From the NCBI GenBank assembly GCA_007026445.1, contig VDMD01000106.1, positions 1 through 64,000 on the forward strand: a stretch of DNA of 64,000 nt. The letters are read 5' to 3'. Position 1 is the first letter of the stretch. The number at the start of each line of letters is the position of its first letter. The position numbers and the translations under genes were made by a program. Below are positions 33,800 through 44,799 of this stretch, one piece after another. The notes under the pieces are model-generated. The model searched no databases, was not told where the DNA came from, and worked only from the letters and a program-made list of their open reading frames with translations. The stretch comes from Schizophyllum amplum (taxonomy: Eukaryota > Basidiomycota > Agaricomycetes > Agaricales > Schizophyllaceae).

Positions 33800-34465
33800 T
33801 AGCGGTCATGAATCACGGCGCGTCGAGCAGTTGGACAGAGGTTTACTGGGGGTTTGCATCAGAAGCTTTGGAAACTGAGCGGGGATTACGGCGCAGCCGG
33901 TATGCACATACGTCTGCATCGTTGGCGAGAAGATCCTGGCTTGCTCCAGGCCATACTCCTCTTCCGAGATCGCGTGTAGAATGTCGTATACTCCGTCGAC
34001 GAGCACGGAAACGATGTCACGACTGGGAGAGAGTGCCAAATGTGTGGTCCAGGAAGATGGCGGGGAGGGGGAATTGACATCGGGGTACGGAAGGAGTGGA
34101 GTCGACTTTGATGCCGGAAGTTGTCAATAAGCGCCTGCAAAATCAATGATCCAACCGTTGGAAAATGTTTCCACGCACGCAACGAAGACATGATGACACT
34201 CCAAAGGGTCCTGCGCACTTCGGAAAGGAGATGGTAAATAGCAACGGCGATCCAGGCGACGCAAACCATGTCTCAGCTGCGGTTTCTCGTGAATCCCTCA
34301 CAAACGCGTGCTAACCTGACCCGGCGATAGCGTTCGTCGAGGTCGTAGGCCTCACCAGATCTCCTTTCTCCAAGATCGACCCTAAAATCGAGCCGAAGAA
34401 GGAGGTTTATCGCAGGATAGTACGTAGATGGCTGTGGACTTGCTTAGGAAATGTTTTCCATCGTT
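33800..34465. other. No clear gene; F-box-style fragments on the minus strand
   Basis: Minus-strand frames contain pieces such as VRRTLWSVIMSSLRAWKHFP (34210), in the style of LRR/F-box relics, but there is no consistent exon chain. Confidence 0.3.
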
Positions 34466-34469
34466 GCGT

Positions 34470-35760
34470 GATGTATTCCACGTACCGGCATAGACACCAC
34501 ACATCATCTGAAGGTATATCTGATGCAGAAAGACCGTACCAGAAGGGCCAAGGAGTCGCGGGTCTGGCAAAGTGAGTGAGATGAGTGCCGACTCTGGCGC
34601 CCCGAGCATGTACGAGCCCTAGTCGCACAGCGGCCATGATCCATCAGAGCGAGCATGCGCGCTGCAGACTTGTGGAAGAGGCAGAGAGGGTAACGACCGG
34701 CGACGATTGACGAGACGGAAGACCCGTTGAACGACAGATATCCCGTGCGTCTGGATGGGTGGCTTTTGAGAACTGCTGACTTCAGTATGGCTTTCCACGC
34801 ACCCAGTCCGCCATGGAAATATTTCTCTCATTGTTCATCAAAGAATCAGGATGGAAGCTGAGCTCTTGACAAGTTTTAGATGCGAGGATATCGTGGTGGT
34901 GTTTTCCAGCGACTGACCGGATTTTCTGCGTTGTGCGCGCAGTTCGAGTCTTCGTCGACTCGTGCATATGGTCTGGACTAACCTGATATCGGTATGACCT
35001 GAAGACTCGCCTGGAGCAGGAAATGTGAAGAGAGGAAAACATTTCCGGGGCCGCGACCAGGGTGCGTGCCACGGAGATGGTTAGGAAATAGAGCCACACC
35101 CTTGCTACAGGAACAGAAGTCAGGGAAAAGTTTTCCCCCAGCGCAGGATTCATCAGAAGCTGTGAGGAGTGCCCGAGAGTCCAAGGAACGCTCTTGAGAT
35201 GCAGTCGTCGACGGTGGTTTAGGACTTTCCGGCCCCGCGTGACGCACTTGTCGAACAATCGGTATCTCGGCCCGTCACGCGTGACCTCCTGACCTTTCCT
35301 TCTCCGACTACACGGCTCGAGCTCATTGAGCGCATCCGCATCAGCCCCTCCGTGCATTTCATCAAGATGACTGTTCGACACACTTGGTTGCTGTGCATGG
35401 GCTCCGTACCCACGCAAGGACTTCAGCAACACTGAAGCGACACGCCGACATCGAGCCTCAGGGCAGCGTTTGAGGGGATATACGCGACCAGATCAGTCTT
35501 GTCGACTATCTGTGTCGGGGATGCGGATAGAAAACTCAGGTGCGTCCCTCAGGTCAACGGTGTGTACTCATCGCATACTCATGTACTGTACAAGTCCGAC
35601 TCGCGATCGCGGAAGCGCCGAGGGCCACGTTTCGGCTGTGAAGCTGTTCGCGTCCTGGGAGACAACAATCAACGCTCACGAACACCAATTTGTGGGGGCT
35701 CGATTTCCTCAACTTGACGGAAGTGGAGAAGGTCGCTGCTATGGTCGCCATGGATCGGAT
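34470..35760 (+). repeat. Dispersed repeat, copy A (about 1.3 kb)
   Basis: Aligns by eye over its length with 47.33-48.54 kb in the same orientation and with 60.03-60.90 kb inverted. Shared landmarks in order: GTAGAAGAGGCAGAGAGGGT or GTGGAAGAGGCAGAGAGGGT, TTTCCACGCACCCAGTCCGC, ATTTCCGGGGCCGCGACCA, CGACGGTGGTTT and ATCTGTGTCGGGG. Copies have many substitutions and small indels. No large ORF is conserved, so it is a non-coding element or a decayed one. Copies A and B are both followed by a coiled-coil gene relic. Confidence 0.8.
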
Positions 35761-35903
35761 TCCCCTCTTTTTCCGCGTGGACGAGCGTTCGTGCGTGTCC
35801 CTCACTCTGTCCGCATGCCCTACACTTACCCTCTCACTGCTGCTGGCGCACAGGATTCACACAGGCGCCGGCGCAAACTCGAGCGACTCGAACAACTCGT
35901 CAA

Positions 35904-38900
35904 TATGGCCGATCGAAAGCGCCCCGCGGCGGATGTGGAGAGGGAGAAGAGCAACCTGGGCACGCTTGCTGTGCGACCAGGCGCCTGCGGGATGCTTGGG
36001 CAAATGGGTCTGCAGGTGCCGTGATGGTACGCTGTGTGAGGGGCGATGGCAAGATCCGGCGCGGCAGGGGCTCCGACGAGCGGCGCATACGCTGTGACCA
36101 TCTTCTCCTGACTCACACCCTTGCTTCGCACGGCGCAGGGCGTGCACAGCTCGATGCCTCCCAGCCGTTGTGCGCGATCATGCGCACATAGGCGTCGTCG
36201 CCCACGTTCCTGCCGCGCACTATCTATTGCGCACCACTGAAGAGGACAATTGCTGAGTGCGTTCCCCTCCCTCCTAATCTTCTCGTATCGCTCGCTGACC
36301 AGACCGCAGAAATGTCGGGTCTCCCTCATCTTCGATAGAAACAAGACGATATCAAGGCTGCCCCGCCGGCTACTCGGAAGCGCAAGGCTGTCGACGACGA
36401 TGACGAGCTTGCCGAAGCGCTGGACAAGTCACGCAAGGTCACTGTCATGGACATTGGCCGTGCGCGACAGCTGTAGCCCTCGCGTCCATCTACCAGCCTC
36501 ACCTTCTCCGCCATGTGCTCTATCCCCGGCAGCGAACTCGCGCAGTCCACCCCCTTCAACTCCAAGCCCGCACGGGCCTCATACTGGCGCAGCAGCGTGT
36601 TCGAAGGCACACACTTTGTCGACCGAGATCAGCTCATCGGCTTCGTCGAAAACAGTATCACGTCATCCTCTAAGCCCCAGCCGCGCGCGTCCTTCTCGTC
36701 GAAAGTCAGCATGGCGTTTTCTTCGAAGACCGGCGTATATCGTTTTATATTCGAAGACCGCCCGACGTTCTCGCCAAGGACCAGCGAGCTCACCGTTCAC
36801 GATACTGGCTCGCCCTCGACTTTGGTGACGGATCGCACTAATGTCGCCACCGGCTTGCGTTCGATATTCTCGCCGCCGGCTCGGGTTCGATATCCTCGCC
36901 ACCGGCTTGCGTTTCGTATTCTCGGTGCACTTGGCTTCGTCAAAGGTGGGCACACCTCCAACTTGTCGTCGACAGGGCGCACAGCCTACTATCTCCGGCG
37001 AGAGACGCGGCTCCACGTCTTTGAAAGCCGGCATGCCTCGGCGTCGACGGGACATGCGTCGCACCGTCGTTGACCGGCACGCACATTCCACCGTCGTTGA
37101 CGGGAGAGATCGCGGTCATCCAGAGGCCCGCACTGAGCTCGGCATCGCTATGTGGACACGACGGAGGACAGCAGCCTGCGCGGCCCTGCTCACGCCACCG
37201 AAGAGTCCGCAACGACCCCCACCCGAAAGCATTCAACTCTACGCTGCAGCTGCTCCGGATCCCGCTCCGAGCCTCATCGAGCAGGAGGACGGGGCATCCA
37301 CGTCGACGTCCTCGCGCGACGGTGGAACTGACAGTGACACAGACGCCGAGATCTTGATGCACTCGGTTGGAAGGGGGCCCCCGGGACCAGGGAAGGACGG
37401 CGGAGGTGCGTTAGCTCCTCGTTACTCGCGCTCGTGGACTGCAGCTAACGCCTTTTTCCAGCTCAGCGTCTCGACACGTCCCCTATGATGCGTAAAGCAG
37501 TCACCTTCGGAGTCTCGCTCGCAGCCGCAACGCAACGCACTTCAGTCTTCCAACTTCATTGTTCAGAAACCCGATAACCGGTCACCCGTATTGTCCCTTT
37601 GCTCCGCCCACGATCGCCAATGCGACCTCCGACTTCTCGTCAAACGCCGCCGCTCCCGGCCTTGCCCTCTCGCTCCTCAAGTCGATTCTGCCGGAGTTCA
37701 GGCCTGCCGCATGCAGTCTGTGGTGCGCAGCCCATGCCAGCGCTCGCCGAGCCCCCCCCCCCCCCCCCCCCTTCAAGGCACCGAATCGCCCTAGTTCAGG
37801 ACCCAGATGCGAAATTGCCGTCCAGCGTCTACATCATCGAGCCTTCGCCGCACTTCCCAGAGACCAAGCTATACGTGTGCAGTTGCACACAGCACGTGGG
37901 GAGCGCGAGAGCGGCTACGGCTTTGTATTGTACTTTCGGTCTTGCTTCGTCCTCCCGCCTATCGCTCACAAACGTCATGTAGATTTGCCAAGCTGGAGTA
38001 CGCCAAGAAGTGCATACAGTCTCTTCGGCCCTACCGTCATCTGCATTCTATGCTACGCTGCTCCCAAGCCGTCCTCGACGCCACATGTTGGTCTGGAGCT
38101 TGATGAGCGGCAGCGAGTCCGACGACGTGTCTCCCAAGGAGAAGACGGAGCGCCTGCCTGCATTTCAAGAGCACTCACCTGTATATCGAGGGGTACGTAG
38201 CATACTTCTTGTGCATACGCAATTACTCATGCGGTCGTTTTCGGTGCAGTCTACCTATGAGCTTGGATGAACCTGTAGCGCGTCTTTATCCCTGCCCGCT
38301 CCAACTGTCCGTGGCACCCGCTCGCGGCCTTCGCCAAGCCACCCTCTTGATTGTCTGACACCGCCGCTGCCACCCGCCGCCCAGCCTCCACCCCCAGCTA
38401 CAAGGAACACCGCTATGATGCCCTCCACACCAATTACTAGGCCCTCGAATCCGCCGGCGCCGCTGATCAAACCCCCGTCTAGGCTGACCTGGATGCCGAG
38501 CGCACCAAGGTTGCCATCATTCAATTCGCGCTCGCCACCATCTGCGGCGAGTACCTCGACGACCGCTGCGTGCTCGCTGACATGCATGACGCACTCGCAG
38601 ACGAGCGCTGCCGCGTGTGCCGGGTCGAGGAGCTCGAGGCCGCGGTGCGCCGGCGCGATCGCGAGCTCGACGTCGAGCTGCGGCTTGGCGAGTCGAGCGC
38701 GCGCGGCGTTCGCGCAGGCAATGCATCAGCGGAGGCCGTGCAGTACGCCACGCAGTGCGATCTGGTGGCGGCGCAGCTGAACACGCTTTCGGCGGGGCAC
38801 GCGGATCAGCTGCGGGACGCAGAGGAGACGCGCTGGGAGAATATGTTGCGCCGACATTTCCCTCCTCATCTCCCCCTCCCTCGACCTGATTCCGGATGTT

Positions 38901-38935
38901 TGATAACGCGCTGCGGCGGACATGGTGGATGATGC
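35904..38935 (+). pseudogene. Decayed coiled-coil protein gene, copy 3
   Basis: Pieces in order: MADRKRPAADVEREKSN (35904), RKRKAVDDDDELAEALDKSR with KVTVMDIGRARQL (36390-36475), a Ser-rich stretch with FEGTHFVDRDQLIGFVENS (36510-36650), a Pro/Ser/Asp-rich part to 37.5 kb, and a coiled coil at 38490-38850: LDAERTKVAIIQFALATICG, DALADERCRVCRVEELEAAV, DLVAAQLNTLSAGHADQLRD. The coil frame holds two TAG codons (near 38440 and 38478) where CAG would fit the sequence, and several frame changes lie upstream. It includes a run of 20 C at 37752-37771. Not functional as read. Confidence 0.45.
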
Positions 38936-38939
38936 GGCG

Positions 38940-39855
38940 CTTTCTGCGCCGCCTCCGCAAAGTGCGTCTACTATGGTCAATCCACAAGTAAAGAAATAAC
39001 AGAGTACATTGAGACGAGGGACGAGCGAGCGCGCGCGGGAGAGTGCTCGCAGGAGAGGGCGCACGGGGAAAGTACAACGATCACGTCGATGTACTAATAA
39101 CAATATATATGTTACATTGTCTTTGGGCAAGTAGAACACATTCCGCGGGTGGACTCATGAGTCACCTTACATCCCCCATCCCTTAAAGTTGGACATTGAG
39201 TCACAGCGAGGGGCGGACCTACCGTCGTGACGGTTCTTCCCTGATGCCGCGCTCAATACTACACGAGGAACAGGGCCCTGAACTAAGGTGAGCTCACCAT
39301 AGTCCTACTCAATTCTTGACGAACATCGAGAATGAGAATCCTTCCTTCCGCGGGGCTGCGTTTGGCGGCTTGATGCGCAGTCAAAGCGTATGGTGCGCGT
39401 CACCCGCCGTCCCTGGCGCGTCGGCCTCGAGAGTCTCTGCAGAGTGCACGTTCTGAATCTGCAGCGAGCTCGTCACCGCGAATGGAGCTCGCGCTGTCGG
39501 CCACGCAAAGACTGATCCCGAAGGGCGGGGGCATCTTTCAAAGGCTGACAAAGGACGCGTTCAGACGGGAATTCAGAATCGAATTCAGACGCGAATTGAG
39601 AAGGGCTGTTGTCTGTTTACAGTACATACATTTGAATGAAAGTTATGTGGAACTTGATCAAGCTACAAGGCACTTGTGGCTTTTGTAGTCTACTTATCAT
39701 AGGTCTCGTAGTATATGCCCTAGGGCCACTTACTAGTGGTATTATGACGTCCAACCCATCGACACTGGTGCCACAAGAACAAGAGGCTTCTATAACAATG
39801 ACATGCAGTAGTATACAGACGAGGACTAAACACAAAGATCAGGATTCTAATTGCG
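38940..39855. other. Intergenic
   Basis: Only short frames. One ORF at 39482-39688 contains a small EcoRI-type repeat (FRREFRIEFRRELRR) and is unlikely to be a gene. Confidence 0.35.
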
Positions 39856-40881
39856 CTAAGCGACGACGCACGCGTCCGAGTCAGACGCCTGAAAGTCATT
39901 AGCGCGATGTAAGATATGGACACGATCGTAAGACGTACGCACTTCGTCCGCATCGTCAGCTTGCCACTCCGACAGCTGTATGCCCATCGCGGAAGTGAGG
40001 GCGTGCACTTGCTGCCGGGCCTTCTCAGCCTCTTGATGCATGCGCGACAGTTGTTGAAGGGCCATCTTCGACCGCATCGCGCGATGCTGCAGGAAACGTG
40101 CGTCAGTGTGAGGCTGACCGCCGGAAGTCATGTTCGCCGTACCTCCAATTCTGCGATGTGCTCCGCCTGCTCCATGTTGATGCGCTCGAGCGTGTACACA
40201 ATATGCTGGACCATCAATGAGTGTTGACCGTACGCCCAAGTAGAAGGAAGGACTAACCGACAACACCATGTTGCGTTCGAGCAATGCGTCCTGGCGCTTC
40301 TGAAGGGCGAAGAGAGCGGTTCAGTAAGGCGCTTCCGGCGGCGCAAAAGTACACTCACTCGGAGCTCCAGATAGTCGCCCTTGAGGCGCGCGATGAGACT
40401 CTCGTAGTCTCTAACCTTCTGTGCGAGATCCAAAGGAGACTATAAAGCCAGATCAGACTTGGAATGTAGCGCAGGAGACAAGGATACGCACCTCGCAAGT
40501 ACCCGAAGGGCTCCCGACTCCCTCTCCCAAGCTCGGTGATCTCTTGAGACGCATCACCTCCTCCTGGAGACGGAAGTTGTCCCTGACTAAATCCTCCCGA
40601 CAGAGGACTTCTGGGTTGACGACCCGAACTTTGAACGGAGTCTCGCGCTCGCGCTCCAGTTCGTTGATCCGGGCTTGAAGATGCTCGATGATGGACTGGG
40701 AGTCGATGACGCCACCAGCAGACGCAGGCATGCCAGTGGGGGGGCCACTCTTCCTCTTGCTGTCGCATTCCTTGACCCTCGTGCGCCAAAAGGGGACCTT
40801 GGCGCGGGCGGGGATTGGAAGAAAGGGATGGGCATAGGGGTCGACGTCGCGAGATGAGGTCATAGAACGTTCCGAATCCAT
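39856..40881 (-). CDS. Coiled-coil protein, six exons, all introns phase 0
   Basis: CDS complement join 39856-39888, 39943-40086, 40143-40205, 40258-40299, 40359-40439, 40492-40881; 250 residues from the ATG at 40881 (context ACCATGG). The N-terminal 60 residues are Pro/Ser-rich. Then coiled coil almost to the end: IIEHLQARINELERERE, RDNFRLQEEVMRLKRS, KVRDYESLIARLKGDYLELR, TLERINMEQAEHIAELE, KMALQQLSRMHQEAEKARQQ. The last exon is only 10 codons. All five introns are 52-59 bp and fall between codons, and exon lengths are multiples of three, so exons can be skipped without breaking the frame. No domain beyond the coil is recognised. Likely a cytoplasmic or nuclear scaffold protein; this is inferred from architecture only. 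Confidence 0.75.
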
Positions 40882-41156
40882 GGTATGAGACGGCGTGCTT
40901 GTGCTGCGGGTTGGCGTGGAGAGGGAAGGTGGCGGACAAGTGTAGTCCGACGAGGAGCCATGATCTTAAAGGCGAAAACGACGTGGGGCTTGGACTCGCG
41001 ATCGGTCACATACCGCTCTCCTTTGTCCAGTAGCCGAGCCCGGCGGTGATCTAGGCAAATCACAGGAGGGCCTTTTCTCCATGGCGGTTGTACATTCAGC
41101 TGCAGGAAAGGTCTCGTTTGGAAGTACCTAAGTACAACTTTGGGATGAGTTCACAA

Positions 41157-41800
41157 TGACTTCGGATCACGGGTCATCGGACCCCGAGATGACCTCGCGT
41201 GCACTCGCCGCCTGGGAGTCAGAGTGCCTCAGCTTTTAGTTACTGACAAGTTGGTTCTATGCAGGTTCTATATCTCCACCTTCGGGCAGGCCGTCACCAT
41301 TGTCAAGTTAGGATATCCTTCTGGTCAGGAGCCAGAGGGTGTGCAGCCGACCTGTCGTCGCCGTGCGGTGCGAACACTACCAAGATGCCGCACTCATAAT
41401 GTGCGTTACCTTACAAATGACCACCTCCCCCTCACTAACACAACTGTCTAGGTGCGCACTGACCTTCTGCAGGACAGCACGTGGCTCGAAGGAATTCCTG
41501 GCAACGAGCGCGACGCCGGAACAGGTCGGAACGTCACGCAGTGGAGAGCCCATTGTAGTTGTCTTCCTCCCTCACTTGTTATCTTGTACCATGTCTATTT
41601 GCTACGAGTAACGAATAACATCTACCTCCACTCGAGAGCACCATGGGAGAACGCTGAACGATGCTGCCCGCTGCGAAGCGCCAGGCCTGCCAGTGACAGT
41701 GATCTACATAATTACCATTTTTGGACCGTATCTACGCGTGCGACGCAGGCCAGCTCCCCGGCCAGGAGCCCGGATGATGATCCAAACTGATGCTCCCTTT
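41157..41800 (+). other. Plus-strand gene-like region
   Basis: Starts with an ATG and MTSDHGSSDPEMTSRALAAW at 41157, then an exon with VVAVRCEHYQDAALIM (41345-41405) joined in phase, over an intron of 53 bp with GTGCGT donor and TCTAG acceptor, to CALTFCRTARGSKEFLATSA. The first join is not clear. Unrecognised small gene or relic. Confidence 0.35.
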
Positions 41801-41913
41801 ACAAGCTGCCCTTGGTCAGCTTACACTGTACAGGCAGCTTGTAGACTGATCACTGTCAGAGGAAATTTATAAACCGAGTCGACGGGCAGACCGTAAATTG
41901 ATGGCTGGTAGTA

Positions 41914-42331
41914 GAGCGGGTCTGCCCAGGATCTTTTGTGGCTTTTGCAAATTCAAACGGGACAGGAATTCGGCGAAAATGCCTTCAAGTAGGCGGAAAA
42001 CTTTGAGGAGCCTGCGAAAGTTTTTAGCAAAACAGTCAAGTCCTATAAGCCCGGCATGGCCAGGGCACGATCCAGCGCGGCCTACCTCGTAAAAGTGGGC
42101 TGGGATGGCCGAGCGTCGTCGTGGGGGCTACCCGCCCTCGCAAAAGCAGTTTTTCGGAGTGCTGACGAGCCAAAGGGGCTCTTCGACGACCATCGCACTC
42201 ATGAAAGTAAGTGTAAGTTGTCAAATGTTTTTCAAAAAGTCACTGTTTGGAGCGCGAATCTCGACAGGTTTTTGGCCAAATATCATGAAATATCCTAGAT
42301 ATCTTCCAAAAGATCCTGGGCAGACCCGCTC
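41914..42331. mobile_element. MITE, 418 bp, TA target duplication
   Basis: Terminal inverted repeats of about 25 bp (GAGCGGGTCTGCCCAGGATC at the left end, its complement at the right), flanked by TA on both sides (41912-41913 and 42332-42333). The inside has only short frames. Fits a Tc1/mariner-type non-autonomous element. Confidence 0.88.
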
Positions 42332-42335
42332 TAGT

Positions 42336-42395
42336 GTAGCTTGCCTCGCTCTGCGGTCGGGCGTTCGCATAACTCGGCCCGCGGCTCACAGCTTT
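42336..42395. repeat. Segment shared with 18.20-18.26 kb
   Basis: Directly next to the right end of the 418-bp MITE. Shares AGCTTGCCTCGC, GCGGTCGGGCGTTCGCA and GGCCCGCGGCTCACA with the 18.2-kb copy. Confidence 0.5.
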
Positions 42396-42499
42396 GGTGC
42401 TTCCTTGTGCTTCCTACTCGTCAAATTTTGCCGCAGTCTACTTACATAGGCGTACATAATAAGTACATTCGCTTCCGCCACGCGGCCCTCGGCGAGTGT

Positions 42500-43150
42500 C
42501 ACGAGCCGGAGGATGTCCCCCAAGGGGTGGGCGATCCTAGAATCGGAGACATCCTCCGGCTCGCGTGAGTCTCGCGTGTCGCCGCCTCGTGGCTGATGGC
42601 AGCACTCGCCGTGTTGAGTAACCACCCGGGAGCAGCACAATTGGAGAGTCAGTGAGCATTATAGAGTAGTAAGAACAACGGATAATAAGACAGTAATGAC
42701 TCTAACCAGGCCGGGTACTGGTATCCAGCCTGGCCGAGGTGCAGCCGCCTCGGCGGCGCATGCTCATCGCGACAGGCTTCCAACGTCTGCTGGGCGTCTA
42801 CTTCCGAAATACATTAGGGCAGTACTTCTAGCTTTCAGAAGAAGAATATTACCAACGACCTTGGGCGTGACCCGCACACAACGAGGGGAAGAAACAAAAT
42901 AAGGAAAGGTTCCTCTATGTAAGGTGATCGCGGTTTTGGGTATTATTTCCAAGCCTACGTGGGCTTTTAGGTTGCGCCGAGGGCTCAGCGCTCGGCGCTC
43001 ATCGAGGCAATGAATCATGGATACTGAGGTCGACGACGGCGAGTCGAATACTGACTCGGCGAGTGCCGCTAAGTATCAGCCACGAGGCGCCCGCACGCGA
43101 GATTCACGCGAGCCGGAGGATGTCTCCGATTCTAGGATCGACCGCCCCTT
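42500..43150. mobile_element. Foldback element with about 95-bp inverted arms
   Basis: The left arm (about 42523-42620) and right arm (about 43049-43146) are imperfect inverted repeats sharing CGCGAGCCGGAGGATGTCTC, GATTCTAGGATCG and CAGCCACGAGGCG. The left arm holds a second, smaller hairpin (42500-42568). The inner 430 bp lack a clear gene. It may be a non-autonomous foldback transposon; target duplications were not identified. Confidence 0.65.
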
Positions 43151-43358
43151 GATGTCCCCGATTCTAGGATCAACCGCTCTTTGAGCGTGGTCCAGTGTGT
43201 GATGATCCATTCGACTCCTAAGGGTGGATGCTATCTTTCTTCCTTGGGTGGACGACCTGCGGAGAAGTCTTCTCGCCGGACCTCCCTTCCCTGGAAGCTA
43301 TAAACAGCGACACCCAGGATGCCGGCGCAATCCCTCCTCTTCTCTCACTTCTAGCGTT

Positions 43359-44778
43359 ATGGCGACCGGCGAGGCCCTCGCGCTGCAGGAGATCTTAGGA
43401 GAAGTGTGCCAGTATCTCGCCCCTGGCGACCTCTGTCGTGCGGCTCGCATCTCTTCTAGCTGGGAAACCGTGGCCTGCGCCTTCATCTGGAGCAGTTTGC
43501 CTGACCTGGACCCACTGCTCAATCTCACTCCCTCATACTCACGAGAATGGTCGGTGAACTATCAGTGGGACGCCCCACGCGGTCACACTATCCTGGTGCG
43601 TTGTCTTCTATAGTAGCTGCGAGATGGTGCCACTCACCACGATATAGGTTCTCCGTCTGGCGCTCACTATCGAGCAGTGGTCGAACGTGCTGGGACGATC
43701 ACGATTCGTCAAGGAGATCGTGCTTCCGCATCGCAGGACTTTCATCGACGAGGCCATTCACGACGCTCTTCTCAACAATCCCCTTGAATTATCACTGTTA
43801 CCCGCCCTACAAACAGTGACGATCACTACACCCGCTCATCACGCTCGTCGCTTCACGGCACAGATGCCGTCCTCTCTGGCGGAGCATCCAGTAAATCGTC
43901 AAGTCAGACGCAGCCCCGCCGAGATAATGGAAATCACGGACGCTTTCCCTCAGGCGGCCCGTCTGGTGGTCGGTTGGCACGGCTTCTCACTGTACCTGCA
44001 TGCCCTGCACGTCCATGGGCAGCCTTTGGAAGTTATACACGGCGTCCTGAACAGGCGGTCCGGGATTTCCTGGCATGTCGACGAGCTAAGCATTCAGCCG
44101 GTCGACGGAGATCTGACGCCTGCGGAGTTTGATGATCTGCTCCTCTCCATCCCCCAACTCTTCCCCTCTCTGCGCATGCTGTTCGTCGTCGTCGATGCAT
44201 TCCAGGATAGCGAGACGTGGTCTCTGACCTTAGCGGCTCTCCAGATGCTGTCGGGATTGTACGAGTTACACATCCTCAAGATTGAGGTCCCGCTGTATAA
44301 CCGACTCACCGATTCCGACTGGGAAGTGGCTGTCCAGTCCTGGCCCCGTCTGGACACGCTGTCGATCCTTCCTCGGACCCCGTTCCACGCCTCCTGGACC
44401 CCGCATCCCATGCATACGTTCTGCACACTGCGCGCCCTGCTCACCATCGTGGTTGCCTGGCCCGGCATGGTAGATCTTGGACTTCCGGGAGTTGACTGTC
44501 GCAAACTCCCCTCGCCTGCCCAGGTTCAGGAAGCCTTGTCACAATCTGCCTCTTCTGCAGGATTCTACCTCTGTGATCTAGACGTAGACGACAGTCCTCT
44601 CGGCCTCGACAACCGGGACGCCCTTGCAGATCTGCTTCGTCTTCTATTCCCCAATTTGGAGAGTATATTCTACGGCAATTACCCACACGAGTATAGGATG
44701 TCGAGCGAAGGGGAGCCGAGGGGACTGTACCTTGAGGGCTGGGACAAAGTGGTTAGTCGAGTGGAGGCATCCCGGTAG
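43359..44778 (+). CDS. F-box-like protein, intact
   Basis: CDS join 43359-43595, 43648-44778; one 52-bp intron in phase 0; 455 residues. The ATG at 43359 is chosen because MATGEALALQEILGEVCQYL starts the F-box directly; the frame is also open upstream. The F-box follows the usual pattern LQEILGEVCQYLAPGDLCRA, ARISSSWETVACAFIWSSLP. The rest is leucine-rich with LRR-like repeats: LPALQTVTITTPAHHARRF, SIPQLFPSLRMLFVVVDAF, LAALQMLSGLYELHILKIEV, LRLLFPNLESIFYGNYPHEY. Family knowledge: such proteins bind Skp1 through the F-box and present substrates to SCF ubiquitin ligases; the target is unknown. It sits just right of the foldback element and shows no frame damage. Confidence 0.85.
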
Positions 44779-44799
44779 ATCCGGACTTCGCAGATGTTC

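Noticed and set aside
42500..43150. LTR retrotransposon remnant
   Set aside because: The paired ends are inverted, not direct, and no gag or pol sequence is present; no reverse transcriptase was found anywhere in the window.
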